From Bromus sterilis (taxonomy: Eukaryota; Streptophyta; Magnoliopsida; Poales; Poaceae), in the NCBI GenBank assembly GCA_950022295.1, contig OX465595.1:73058770-73122769 (forward strand): a DNA stretch of 64,000 nucleotides, given 5' to 3'. Positions 34,362 to 46,149 of this stretch are shown here, piece by piece. The notes below the pieces were generated by a model. That model was not told the DNA's origin. It saw nothing but the letters and a program-made list of their open reading frames with translations, and ran no database searches. Both the position numbers and the translations under genes were made by a program. Position 1 is the stretch's first letter. Every line of letters begins with the position of its first letter.

Positions 34362-36294
34362 TTATTTCTCGCGTATATCCACAAGGTAGTAGGATCCATT
34401 GTACAGGTTCTTGGTGACCACGAACGGTCCTTCCCAAGGAGAGGATAACTTGTGCATTCCATCTCTATTCTGTATGAGTCGGAGCACTAAATCACCTTCC
34501 TGGAAAGTCCGACTTCTGATGCGGCGGCTATGGTAGCATCGCAGATCTTGTTGGTAAATAGCCGACTGATCTGCAGCCAACTCTCTTTTTTCGTCGAGAA
34601 TATCCAAGGAATCTTGTCTTGCTTTCTCGTTTTCGGCTTCTATATAATCAGTGACTCGTGGTGAGTCGTGACGTATGTCACATGAGAGGACGGCTTCCGC
34701 TCCATATACTAGGAAGAAGGGCGTATAGCCTGTCGACCTGTTGGGAGTCGTCCTGATGCTCCATAATATTGAGGGTAACTCCTCCTCCCAGCAACCCGAC
34801 GTCCTTTTCAAAGGGACAACGAGTCGGGGTTTGATGCCTCGGAGCAACTCTTGGTTGGCTCTCTCGGCCGGCTTGTCCGTTGGACTGTGGGTGAGCCACT
34901 GATGCAAGGTCGAGTCGGATGTGCTCGTTCTGGCAGAATCGTTGCATAACCCCTTTTGATAGGTTAGAACCATTATCAGTGATCTTTTTCAGGAATTTCA
35001 GGGCTGTCGCAGCGTCACATTTGCTGACTGGCTCGGCTTCGACCCATTTGGTAAACTTATCCACTTCCACTAATATGTGGGTATTTTTGTTGGCTGACCT
35101 TTTGAAAGGTCCCACCATATCAAGTCCCCATACTGCAAAGGGCCAAGTGATAGGTATCATCTTGAGTTCTTGAGCCGGCACGTGAGCTTGTTTTGCATAG
35201 CGCTAACATCCATCGCACTTCTTGACTATGTCCTTTGCATCCACATATGATGTGAGCCAGTAGAAGCCATGTCGAAAGGCTTTAGCTACAAGCGAACGAG
35301 AGCCGGCATGGTGTCCGTAATCTCCAGAGTGTATTTCGGTGAGGATGGCTCTACCTTCTTCTGGTGAGACACATCTCTGAAAAAAATCTGCGGCACTCCG
35401 CCGATGTAACTCACCATTGATGAGTACAAAGGATTGGCTTCTCCTGACGATTTTTCTGGCCAACATCTCATCTTGAGGAAGGATTCCTCGAGTCTTGTAA
35501 TCCAAGTAAGGTACGACCCATGAGGGTGTAGCATGAATTGCAGCAACCAAAGCCGGTTCTGGATCTGGCTCTGCTATGTCTTGCTTTGTTTGTGGTTGTA
35601 CAGACGGTTTTGTTAGAACATCCAGGAATACGTTTGGAGGGACCGACTTTCGCTGAGAGCCGAGTCGGGACAGAGCATCTACTGCTTCGTTTTCCCTATG
35701 GTCCATATGATCCACCTGGTATCCAATGAAAAATTCGGCTTGTCTTTGCACTTCTTGTCGATAAGATGCCATTATGGGATTCTTAGAATCCCATTTTCCT
35801 GACACTTGTTGAGAAACGAGATTAGAGTCGCCATAGCATTGGATCCAACTTATGCTCATTTCACGAGCCAGTCGAAGACCATGAAGTAAGGATTCATATT
35901 CTGCTGCATTGTTGGTCCTGGTGAACTGCATCTGCAGAACATAGCAGAATTTTTTCCCTTTAGGTGAGGTAAGGACCACGCCGGCTCCTCGCCCTTGGAG
36001 CTGTCGGCTTCCATCGAAATGCATCGTCCAATATTTGGTGACTGGCTTCTCCAGAGATGTTTGGATTTCTGTCCAGTCATTGATGAAGTCGGCTAACGCC
36101 TGGGATTTGATGGCCGTTCGAGGTTTGTATTTAATGTGAGAAGCCCCCAACTCTATGGCCCACTTTGCAATCCTTCCCGTGGCTTCCCGGTTTTGGATGA
36201 TATCTGCAAGTGGTGTTGAGCTGGCTACAGTTATGGGGTGCTCCTGAAAGTAGTGTTTTAGCTTACGGCTCGCCATGAATACACCAAGAACCAA
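34362..36294 (-). pseudogene. Element D second (archaeal-type) RNase H and integrase
   Basis: Frame 36294-35203 holds the end of the RT-linked RNase H, then an extra RNase H with all four acidic positions visible (H-F-D-G-S, N-N-A-A-E-Y-E, Y-G-D-S-N, V-D-A-L-S), then the integrase zinc region ending K-K-C-D-G-C. A stop or frame break near 35203 leads to frame 35181-34678 with the integrase core (W-G-L-D-M-V-G-P-F and I-T-D-N-G-S). A frameshift near 34865 moves the catalytic Glu (A-E-R-A-N-Q-E) into frame 34973-34362, which ends at the pol terminus. The extra RNase H between RT-RNase H and integrase is the diagnostic feature of the Tat lineage. Confidence 0.88.
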
Positions 36295-36297
36295 TTT

Positions 36298-37361
36298 CTA
36301 CCAGTGAGGATAACGTTGCTTTGATAAAGTCAAAACCTCACTGCCGTAATAAACTGGCCTTTGCAGGGGGTGCTCTTTTCCGGCTTCCATACGCTCAACA
36401 ACAGCCACAACTTTGATTGCTCGATTGTTGGCTGCGATATAAAGTAACACAGGTTCCTTTGGCTTGCGAGCCGCCAAGATTGGAGCCTGGGATAGTTGCT
36501 TCTTCAATGACTCTAGGGCCTGATCGGCTTCGTCGTTGGACTCCCTTTATTGAGGCCGGCTTCTGAAGAGTTATGATAGCGTTGATTTTCTCTGGGTTTT
36601 CCTCGATAGCTCTCTTTGATACTATGTATCCGAGGAGCTTACCTGCAGGTACCCCAAAGGTGCATTTGGCCGGGTTTAGCTTCATCTGGTACTTGCGCAG
36701 ATTTTTGAAGGTTTCCCGTAAGTCACCGATGAGTGAGTCGGCCAATTGGGATTTAATCACCATATCATCCACATAAGCGTGCACGTTGCGCCCAATCTTC
36801 TATTTGAGGCAACTCTACACTGTTCGCTGATATGTGGCTCCCGCATTCTTAAGGCCAAAAGGCATAGAAGTGTAACAGTAGATCCCGAAGGGAGTGATGA
36901 AAGCCGTATTTTGTTGATCCTCAAGGGCCATCCTGATCTGGTGATAACCAGAGTAGGCGTCAAGGAAACATAGGAGCTCACATCCCGCAGTCGAGTCTAT
37001 GATCTGGTCAATACGAGGCAGCGCGAAGGGATCCTTCGGGCAGGCCTTGTTTAAGTCTATGTAGTCGATGCACATGCGCCAGGTCCCGTTATTTTTCAAA
37101 ACGAGGACCGGGTTTGTGAGCCATTCTGGATAGAAGACTTCAATGATGAACCCGGCGGCAAGGAGCTAGCCAGGCTATTTCTTCCCCAATAGCGTTTCTC
37201 CTTTCATCGTTGAAACGGCGAAGGAATTGCTTGACCGACTTCAGTTTTGGATCTATGTTTAGGTGGTGCTCAGCGAGTTCCCTCAGGACACCTGGCATAT
37301 CAGAGGGTTTCCATGCAAATATGTCACGATTCTCACGGAGGAACTCGATGAACACGCTTTC
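36298..37361 (-). pseudogene. Element D reverse transcriptase and RNase H
   Basis: Pieces in three frames: 37355-37140 (N-terminal linker with D-I-F-A-W-K-P-S-D-M-P-G), 37099-36815 (palm with M-C-I-D-Y, F-L-D-A-Y-S-G-Y-H-Q-I and M-P-F-G-L-K-N-A-G-A-T-Y-Q), 36784-36395 (catalytic Y-V-D-D-M-V-I-K-S, then the thumb) and 36507-36298 (start of RNase H). The first two pieces differ by a frameshift near 37140. A stop lies between 36815 and 36784, and another shift occurs near 36500. The catalytic residues themselves are intact. Confidence 0.9.
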
Positions 37362-38282
37362 CTATTTATCAGATAACTCTGTCCCAATGATGAACTGCTG
37401 AGAAGAGTCACCAGGGACAAAGTCAACCTTCTTTGTATCCTGAGCGGGTTGGAACTTGCGGTTGTTGTCGGGAGTCGGTTTCTTCAGGATTGTGGGGTCT
37501 GCCGGGTCTACCTTTTCTTGGTATACTGACAAGTCCTCTTTGGCGCGTGTCGACTCGGCAAATTTGACGTGTTGTTCGTCGCACTCCACTTCCCTGGACT
37601 GACTTCCATCGACTGTGATTGGGCCATTAGGACCCGACAGGCGTAAGCCGGTTTGCCTAAAATGGCGTGATATGGGATCTCAAGTTTTACCACTTCAAAG
37701 GGTATGAGCTCGGAGCGGAAGTTTTCGGCGTTTCCGAAAGCCGCCTCCAGGTAGATCTTTCCTATCGGACGTGCTGACTTGCCCGAGACTATTCTTTGAA
37801 AAACGGTGTTGGAGGGTTGCAGCTTTTTTTGGGTCAGCCCCATCCTGTGAAAAATTTCGTAGTAAAGGATGTTGATGCTGCTTCCTCCGTCCATGAGCAC
37901 TTTATCAAGTGTATATCCTCCAATTTGTGGATAGACTACTAGAGCCAGGGCCCCCGGGTTATCCACCACCGGGGGGTGATCATCCCTTGTCCAAGTGATT
38001 GGCTGTTTTGACCAATTAAGCCACCTGGGCCAAGCCGGTTCTGCAGTCACATCCAAAGCGGCTCTCCGTTGCAGCTTCCTATCCCTCCTGCAACTGCTGG
38101 TAGTGAAAAGGTGATATGCTGCACGATCATGGAGTTGTTTCGGGTTTGCTTGGAATCCAGCAAGCCCTGACTGATTTTGATGGGCCCCTCCTCCGGGTCC
38201 TTGGTGTTGAGGTATTGCACCGGATCCTTGGTAACCAAGATTTGGTTGTCACTGGTCTGGCCGACTCCCCCACCTGACCCGG
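37362..38282 (-). pseudogene. Element D gag C-terminus and protease
   Basis: Frame 38056-37508 carries a retropepsin-like protease with L-M-D-G-G-S-S-I-N-I-L-Y, the Tat-lineage form of the active site, and A-I-L-G-K-P downstream. Frame 38295-38047 and an overlapping one cover the end of gag. The rest of gag is cut off by E at 38282. The linker from protease to reverse transcriptase lies in 37589-37362. Confidence 0.8.
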
Positions 38283-39920
38283 TGATACGTCCCAAACGTA
38301 TCTATAATTTCTGCTTGCTCCATGCATGTTTTGTGTGACTTTGCCATGTTTTTCTTGAACTTTCATTCACTTTTGAACCTATTTGGACTAACCTATTAAC
38401 TCAGTGCACCCAGTTGCCAGTTTCTGTTTTCTGCTGTTTTTGTATTTCAGGTTTTCCGGCCATTAAAAGTGCTCCAAAAATTCCGGGAAAAATATATAAA
38501 AAATCAGCGCAACAGAAGCTTCCGGAATCGCCAAGAGAGGGAAGGGGGCCACCACCAGGCATCCAGGAGGGCAGGTGGCGCGGCCCCACCCTGGGCCGCG
38601 CCAGGGACCCTCCTGACTGCCTCGTGGGTCCCCTCGATGCCCCCTTCGCCTATATTTACCCCTCGGGGTGGAAACCCCTAATACGGACTCCTCTTTGGCG
38701 ATCTCGCCTCTGTTCCGCCGTCTCCGCCGTTTCTAGATCGGGGCTGCCTAGAGAACCTGCTCCGGCACCCTGCCGGGAGAAGCTACCCCCTCCGGGAGAC
38801 CCTCCATAGCCATGGACGCCTCCCTTATGTACCGTGAGTAGTTTCCCTTGGACCATGGGTCCGTGACCAGTAGCTATGTGGTCTATCTCTCCCCCTTTTG
38901 TGCTTCCACTTTCGAGTCCTCATGAGCTGCCTCACATGATCGAGGCATCTATGTAATTTCTGTTGTTGCTATGCTGAGTTTGTTGGGATCTGATGTATTA
39001 TGAGACTATGTTCAGATTGTGATGAGTAATATATTTGGTTCTTCTCTTTTATATTTTGTTTTTGAGTAAATTCTTGCATGTTCTCCGTTGCGGTATTTTC
39101 TTTGGCCAAGTATTTTATTTGCAATTCCAAGAGAGAGCGTTATGCTCGATTGTGGGTTCAGCCCCTTGATGTCTAGCTTGAGTGACAGAAAAATGAGACT
39201 AGGTGATGTGCGGTTGCCAGCAGGGATAAAACAACGGTGCTTGTACCTGCGGGTGCAAGGATTGTTTACTTTACGCATGGTTATTTTAATGCAGTTGTCT
39301 GTTGCTTTGAGTTTACACTTTGGGTGGGATTCGCAACTTAATACCAGCGATATGTTCTGGATAGATATCTCAAGGTGGATGATTCATAGTAGATGCAGAT
39401 GGATGTCGGTCTACTTACCTTGGCGTACTACCCATTTCTTTTGAGCCCTTCCTTTATTTGCATCATAGTTAGCATTGCGGTGCCTTCATAATCCTGTCAG
39501 TTGCCCAACTGTGATTTGTTTACCTCACTAGCACTTTTGTCGCCTTTTGGGAGAGATACATCACTAGTGAAAATCACGGGACCCTGGTCCATCTTCACAT
39601 TATTATTCACACCCTCAATTTACTTTCAGCTTTTACTTTCCTTTGCACCTTTTATCTCTTGCGTTGATCCTTTGTAAACGACAAGGCCAGAGGAATTGCA
39701 ACTCCTCTGTACTCGTTGGGAGCAAAGTTATTTTTTGCTGTGTGCAGGTCCACGACAACACCCTAGTCAGGAAGCAATTTCTGGCTACGTTGCCACCTAC
39801 TTGTATCTCCTGAGTCCTACTGGTTCGATAACCTTGGTATCTTCACCGAGGGAAACTTGCTCCTGCACTGCATCTCAAACCTTCCACTTGGGGTAACCAA
39901 CGAGGGGCGATAAGCCATCA
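38283..39920 (+). repeat. Element E 5' LTR
   Basis: It is 1638 bp, from TGATACGTCC to AAGCCATCA, and matches the B LTRs over its full length. A TATA-like TATATTTA lies at 38651-38658 in the same place as in B, after the GC-rich block. Confidence 0.93.
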
Positions 39921-39930
39921 AGCAAATTTC

Positions 39931-39948
39931 TGGCGCCGTTGCCGGGGA
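39931..39948 (+). promoter_or_regulatory. Element E primer binding site (tRNA-Asp)
   Basis: TGGCGCCGTTGCCGGGGA, ten bases after the LTR end; same as in B. Confidence 0.88.
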
Positions 39949-40074
39949 CTCATGTCTACAAGATAGGGGAGTTGCACACTATCTTTTACCTTTGCTTTTT
40001 AGTCTTGTTAGTTTACCTTTCAGTTTTTACTTTTGTGTCCTTAATCAAAAATACCAAAAATACCTGCTGCTACT

Positions 40075-42144
40075 ATGGGATCCAATGAAAACACTAAGTT
40101 GTGTGACTTCACTAGTCAAAACAACAATGACTTTATCTGCACTCCTATTGCTCCACCTGCCGCTTCAGCACCTTCTTATGAGATTAAACCTGCTCTTCTT
40201 AACCTTGTCATGAAAGATCAATTCTCAGGAGCAGGAGAAGATGCTGCCTTGCACCTAAACAACTTTATCGAGCTCTGCGACATGCAGAAGTACAAGGAAG
40301 TGGATGGACACATCGTCAAGTTGAAGCTTTTTCCTTTCTCTTTGAGAGGAAGAGCCAAGGAGTGGCTAGAATCTTTGCCCAAGAACAGTATTGATTCTTG
40401 GAGTAAATGCAAAGATGATTTTATAGGGAAGTACTATCCCCCTGCTAAGATTATTCAATTGCGGAGTAACATTATGAATTTCAGGAAATTGTATAATGAA
40501 CACGTTGCCCAGGCTTGGGAACGTATGAAGACGCTTGTCAAGAACTACCCCACACATGGACTGACTACCTGGATGGTTATCCAGACTTTTTATGCGGGCT
40601 TGAACTTCACCTCGCGGAACCTGTTAGATTCGGCTGCGGGAGGAACTTTTATGTCAACCACGCTTGGTGCTGCCACAAAGCTACTTGATGAGATGATGCT
40701 GAACTACTCGCAATGGCACACCGAGAGATCTCCAACCAGTAAGAAGGTAAGCTCTGTCGAGGAGATCTCCTCTTTACATGAAAAGGTTGACCTTATCATG
40801 TCTCTACTTACGAAGCAACCCTCTATTGATCCTCAAGATGTTCCTTTAAATTCTTTGGTTGCTCAGGAGCAAGTAGATGTTAATTTTGTCTCTAGAAACA
40901 ACTTCAACAATAATGCTTATAGGAGCAACTCTGCTAGTAAACCTAGACCTTTCCCATCCAACAACTATGGGAACAACACTTATCCTACCACCAGCTACTC
41001 CTACAACCAGAACTATAGGGAAAAAGACCTGCCCAGCTATGAGAAACTTGTAGAAATAGAAAAGGCCACCAAAAGCTATATGCACACTCAGTTTGAACAA
41101 AAGAAGGCCTTTTCTAGAAAATTAGATGAGCACTCCTCTATCCTGCAAAACATTAGCAAACATCTTGAGAGCCTGAACGGTGACATTTCCAGTCTCCAAA
41201 CTAGACTCACTGCCATCGAGACTTATGTTTCAAACATGTCTCATACCCAATCTACCTTGATAAACCAAATGGCAGCTAAACCCGAAGTTGTACCCAAGGA
41301 AGAAGAGAGAATTAAGAGCCTTCCTACCTACCACAAAGTAGCTACTTTCCAAGTAGTTGAGGATGTCCAAACTATTAGCACCCACCACACCCCTAGTCCC
41401 ACTTGACCTATCAATGGTGATGCTACCACCTCAACCATAGATGAAGAAACCTCTATGAACATAGAGGCTTTCAAACAAGTGAACCTAAATGATATCACTA
41501 CCTCCTTTATAGATAGTAGTGACCTAGACTTTGACAACTGCACTTTACCTAAAGTTATTGGTTTCCTACACAAGATGTCTAGAGACCCCCACACTAGCAC
41601 ACTCAATCTTGCCTTCACAGAGCATATCACCAATGCTCTAAACAAAGTTAGGGAGGAGAAGCTTAGACTAGAAGCCTCCATACCTAGGAAGCTAGAAGAT
41701 GGTTGGGATCATATGATAAAAATTAAATTGAATAACTTCTCTTGTTATGCTCTTTGTGATGTTGGAGCAAGTACCTCTGTTATGCCCAAAATAATGTATG
41801 ATATCCTTGAATTGAAACCTTTTGATCCTTGTTCTTTTGGTGTTCGTCTTGTTGATTCTTCCATAAAGAAACCTTTGGGGAAGATCGACGATGTTCTTAT
41901 CATTGTCAATGACAATTATGTTCCCGTTGATTTCACTATTATGGACATTGAGTGTGAGCCCTCTTGTCCAATTATTTTGGGACGTTCTTTTCTTCGCACA
42001 GTTGGTGCTATCATTGACATGAAAGAGGGAACTATTAAATTCCAATTCACTCTCAAGAAAGGGATGGAAAATTTCCCTAGGAAAAAGATTAAGTTACCTT
42101 TTGAGTCCGTCACACGGGCTAGTTATTCTCTTGAAAAAACTTGA
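40075..42144 (+). pseudogene. Element E gag-protease polyprotein, one nonsense mutation
   Basis: This is the best preserved coding region of the family. One frame runs from ATG 40075 to TGA 42142-42144 (689 codons plus stop) and is broken only by TGA 41404-41406; the A copy has GGA at that place (GGA to TGA). The gag core lies at about residues 45-200 (L-F-P-F-S-L-R-G, A-K-E-W-L, Q-A-W-E-R-M-K, F-Y-A-G-L-N, S-A-A-G-G-T-F-M), followed by an N/S-rich linker and a coiled-coil-like stretch (about 315-410). The retropepsin catalytic Asp is codon 41758-41760 in C-D-V-G-A-S, with P-I-I-L-G-R downstream near 41970. No zinc knuckle and no pol follow. In the cell it would form particles and process itself but rely on another element for reverse transcription. 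Confidence 0.92.
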
Positions 42145-42850
42145 TCCTCTGCTTTAAGCCTAGCTAATGGCTCTAAAGAAGCGCTTTCGGGAGGCAGCCC
42201 GCAACGAATTTAGGTTTTTATTTTTTATTTTGTTCTGTTTTTAGTGGTCTTGATGATTGTTACTACTGTACAAACATCATTGTATCTTTACTTTTCAAGC
42301 TTTGTGCCATGTTTAGCCTCATACGGCAAGGGAAGTAAAAGTTGTGACATGCTGTCCAGAAAACAGATTCTGTCCTCGTGACTAGAAAAATCAGAGAAAA
42401 ATCCCAGTTAGTCTTTTTGAGCTGAATTTTCTACACAGCGTGCTCTATAAAATTACGAAACTTCCGTATGTTCTGAGTTTTTTGATTTGGGTTTCATAAA
42501 TACCCCTAAAAAATTCGTTTCTATTTGCTGTTCTGTTTTTCACAGATTCTGCCACGTTTTGTCTCTCTTCACTTTTGCAAACCTTAAGCTTGCTTTTTCT
42601 TTGCAAAAACCTTTTCGAAGTCTTGGGAAATAGTAGATCTTCCTGGAAGTCTTTATTTGCAGTAGAGGAAAATTATTTTATTAGGGTACTAACCTCTGTA
42701 ATCAGCCTACAATGAGTTATGTATGAAGGGAGTTTTCAAATGCGCGATGGAGGATGATGAAAGAAGATTCAGGAGGGTCAAACGGTCAAACTTGGGGATG
42801 CCCATGTGCACTCCCTATAAATATTCAAGGAGACTCAAGCGGCTAAGCTT

Positions 42851-42872
42851 GGGGATGCCCCGGTGCATCCCC
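42851..42872 (+). repeat. Polypurine-like hairpin (element E)
   Basis: GGGGATGC (42851-42858) pairs with GCATCCCC (42865-42872), loop of six bases; preceded by TAAGCTT as in A and B. Confidence 0.82.
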
Positions 42873-44110
42873 TTCTTCATCAACAATTATCAGTTCGTCT
42901 CTCGTTGCACTATATTTTTATCACGTCATGCATTATGTGCTATTCTTGGAGCGTCTCGCTCTTAGGTTTTGTTTTTAGTTTTATTTTTCTTTGTTTGCTG
43001 TAGTAACAAGTTAGACCCCAACTTACTCTTTTGTGTGGGAGAGATTCACGCTCCGCTTGAACTAGAACTCCTCATAGGATTTGCATGCTTATTCTTTTAG
43101 CTGTGAGCTGTTCTTTTTCTTTTCTTAGCTGCTGTTCTGTTTAGTTGTAGTGCTCTAGTTTTTTTCTAGAGATTTTATTTTGTCTTAGGTTGAACTTTCT
43201 ATAGGTTGCATGTTTTATCTTGTTAGAGAGTTTTCCTGTTGTACTGAGTTCTGTGTCTTGACTGAAAATAGGTAGTTAAAGTTGTTGTTCTCTTTGTAGT
43301 AGTAACTTGCAATAGTTCTGTGGTATTGATTAGAGTAATGTTTGAACTTATGGTTTCAAGAGCTCTTGCCTATTAGTGATAGATGTCGTATTTTGGGCAA
43401 TCCGTGTGTTTTTCGAAAACCAAAAACCCATGTTGAGAACTCTAGCTACTAGATGGATCACTAACCTCTGGAGGATTCGAATGTTAGAGTACACTCACGT
43501 ACCATGAGTCGAGGATGCTCAAGGATAACCAAACCCCCATACACTCCTCCTCGAGGTACCTGTCTCTTTGTGAACCTCCTAATTAGATTGAGAGTTACCG
43601 ATAATAAGTGCATGAGTTCTTCGGACTAATGTGAGTATTCGAAAGTTGACACTTCCACCCACCTATACTTTTTCTAGCCTCTTCGGTACCATGCATTGCC
43701 CTTTCTGACCTCGACATTTGGCGCATACTTCGCCGGTGCATCCAATCCCTTGGCACGATACGCTCTGCCATCATAAGCCTCCTTATATCTTTCCTCAAAA
43801 CAGCCACCATACCTACCTACAAGGCATTTCCATAGCCTTTCCGAGATACATTGCCATGCAACATCCACCTTCTCATGACTTGATCTTCATGTCATACATG
43901 CTACTTGCTTGATCGATGAGCCGCATGTTAGTTGGGCCTTTCCCTAATCATTGCTACATGACGCGCTAGTATCATTGCATATCCTGCTAGCCTGGCAGAA
44001 GCATACATTTTCATCATGATAGTTACATTTTCTTTATGTGAGTACCTTTGTAAAGTGTGAAAGATCTCCTATATTCTTGTAAAATATAGAGTATTGCCCC
44101 TAAAGTGAGG

Positions 44111-44184
44111 AAAAGATCCCAAAGAGGATAACATAAAAAGATCCCAAAGAGGACAAAATCAAAAGATCCCAAAGAGGACAAATG
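44111..44184 (+). repeat. 24-26-bp minisatellite, three copies (element E)
   Basis: Three units starting AAAAGATCCCAAAGAGGA; the middle one is 26 bp. Confidence 0.82.
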
Positions 44185-45054
44185 AGAGTTAAATAGAAAG
44201 AGCCATTGAGGGCACCAAAAAATAAAAAAAGAGAGAAAAAGAGAAAAATAAAAAGAGAGAAGGGGGCATACTACTATTCCTTTTGAGATATCCACACTAG
44301 TACTTCATCTCCTATCCCTTGTACTCCATAGAGATCATCATCATGCATATAGCTATGTGGGGACCCTTCACACTATAGAACTTGGCTTGTATATTCCAAT
44401 GATGAGCCTCCTCAAACAAGCTCTAGGTATTCTTGAGCAAGCAAAGTTAGATGCACCCCCACTAGTTCCTTTGGAGAGCTTTTAGCTCACATGTGCATCC
44501 GTTGTATGGCAATCCCTACTCCTCACATCATATCTATCATATGGCCTTCTCTCGCCTATGATTGTCCTCATTGATGTGAGCCTTTCACACCTTTTTGTCT
44601 TCCTCCTCCACCTTCTTTCTGTTTCGCCTTTTAGGTGTCAACTTTCTTTCTCATGCTCATTCATTGCATGAGTGCTCAAAATATCGAAAGGGAGTGGATC
44701 AGTTTGACTTGTACCTGGCTAGTGGTCTGGGGCGAGTCCCGATAAGAGTCCAAAGGAGACCAAGTGTGAAACTTTAGTAGATAGTTGTTCTCAACAACCT
44801 TATTTTTTCTCTCGTATTTCCCTATCCCTTGCTTGCACGCAAACACCATCTGCAGACATTCGAGTCACGGACAGCGAGAGCTCTTGCACCTTTTGTTCTT
44901 TTGTTGCTTGTGTCAATGCTAATATAGAATCTTGCTTGTTAAGACTTGAATTGAATTGCATGCTTTGATTGCTTTACTTAAAAGTCCTTTTATGGTTGTG
45001 TGGCTGTCACCACAGAAGTTATGCTTGTTATCATTTACCTACTCGAGGACGAGC

Positions 45055-45075
45055 AGGAATTAAGCTTGGGGATGT
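45055..45075 (+). promoter_or_regulatory. Element E polypurine tract
   Basis: AGGAATTAAGCTTGGGGATG plus T, directly before the 3' LTR start at 45076. Confidence 0.85.
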
Positions 45076-45307
45076 TGATACGTCCCAAACGTATCTATAA
45101 TTTCTGCTTGCTCCATGCATCTTTTGTGTGACTTTGCCATGTTTTTCTTGAACTTTCATACACTTTTGAACCTATTTGTACTAACCTATTAACTCAGTGC
45201 ACCCAGTTGCCAGTTTCTGTTTTCTGCTGTTTTTGTATTTCAGGTTTTCCGGCCATTAAAAGTGATCCAAAAATTCCGGGAATAATATAAACAAAAATCA
45301 GCGCAAC
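45076..45307 (+). repeat. Element E 3' LTR, first 232 bp only
   Basis: It matches the start of the 5' LTR (38283 on) with a few substitutions and breaks after GCGCAAC, where the E 5' LTR continues AGAAGC and the sequence here continues GGGGTTTTCG of element F. Confidence 0.9.
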
Positions 45308-45556
45308 GGGGTTTTCGTTCCGTTGGTTGCGGCTGGTCTCGTGTGGTTTTCGCGACGGTGCTCGGGTGAAACCCGGTGTCGCAAAGGTCGAGTGTCATGG
45401 TGGCAAGGGTCAGTCTCCGTCCAATACGAGATAAGAGGGGGAAAATAATCGCCGATCGATAACTCGGGGATGCAAACACCGCAAACAGATCAGACAATCA
45501 AAGAATTCACACCGAAAATAATTTTTTTTATTTTTTGTGAAAACTGGGCTGTTACA
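45308..45556 (-). repeat. Element F 3' LTR, truncated
   Basis: Matches 50205-50458 of the other LTR. Only the end that borders the interior is left; the outer ~4 kb are missing and replaced by E. Confidence 0.88.
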
Positions 45557-46149
45557 ATACAACACCACCAACAAGGGATCTAGTCCCGAGATCCGGTACG
45601 ATCCGGGGGGAGGGGAAGGGAGAAAGTCGACGATCTTCAACACCACCAACAAGGGACTCTGCTCCATGTCGACGTCGAGCTTCGGTCGAGATAAATTTCA
45701 GCAGAGAGACGGTAACGTCGGAAAACGAAACCATCAGTGTCAAGAGGAAGAACGACAACGAAAGCTAGATCAAAGGACAGTGATTTTCGACGCAAGTCGT
45801 AAAACACCGGTAAAAGGAGGGATGACAATGGATGACCCAGATGATACCCAAAATCGGAGAAGCTAAAGGTACTACAGGAATTCCCACCTGAGATCGGAAT
45901 CGAGACAATACGCTGCAAGCAAGGCATTGTAACGATTCCGAAACTCCACACACTCGAGATCCTAGAGTTTTGAAAGGGGATAAGTCGAGAATAAAACACT
46001 TACGACACTTGTCCTGAGCAGAGCAAAAGTAAGGAGTAAAAAGATCCTACTCTCCGATAACTAACTTAGTAACTACAAAATAGTTTTTGTCTAGACTCGA
46101 CTTCGGCCAGAGAAGGGATCCTACGGTCGGTAAGGCTCTGATACCAAGT
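45557..46149 (-). other. Element F interior
   Basis: 593 bp between the LTRs. Read on the minus strand it starts with the primer site and ends with a G/T-rich GTTGGTGGTGTTGTAT stretch before the LTR, a poor polypurine tract. Open frames of up to 109 codons exist on the plus strand, antisense, without recognisable domains; I do not call them. Confidence 0.65.
46134..46146 (-). promoter_or_regulatory. Element F primer binding site (initiator tRNA-Met)
   Basis: The minus strand reads TGGTATCAGAGCC, three bases inside the LTR end; the same primer as TE2. Confidence 0.88.

Larger units (their letters stand above)
30647..38282 (-). mobile_element. Element D: Tat-lineage Gypsy element with antisense accessory gene, 5' part missing
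   Basis: This is a minus-strand element inserted in the interior of C. From its 3' end it has a 0.55-kb LTR, a polypurine tract, a ~3.1-kb 3' region with an antisense gene and tandem repeats, then pol with integrase, an extra RNase H, RNase H, reverse transcriptase, protease and the end of gag. The dual RNase H, the RT motif Y-V-D-D and the long 3' region with tandem repeats are hallmarks of the Tat (Grande/Ogre) lineage. E interrupts it at 38282 and no 5' LTR was found beyond. All coding modules are frameshifted. Confidence 0.88.
42145..45054 (+). other. Element E 3' noncoding region
   Basis: About 2.9 kb without a gene, collinear with A and B. It contains the AGGCAGCCCGCAACGAATT block near 42200, a decayed first hairpin near 42790, an intact second one (42851-42872) and the minisatellite at 44111-44184. 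Confidence 0.8.
38283..45307 (+). mobile_element. Element E: non-autonomous Athila-like element (gag-protease), 3' end truncated
   Basis: It is inserted in the gag region of D. It has a full 5' LTR, tRNA-Asp primer site, one gag-protease gene, ~2.9 kb of 3' noncoding sequence, a polypurine tract and only the first 232 bp of the 3' LTR, which then joins element F. There is no reverse transcriptase or integrase. The last five bases of D before the LTR are CCCGG (38278-38282), the presumed target duplication whose partner is lost. Confidence 0.92.
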
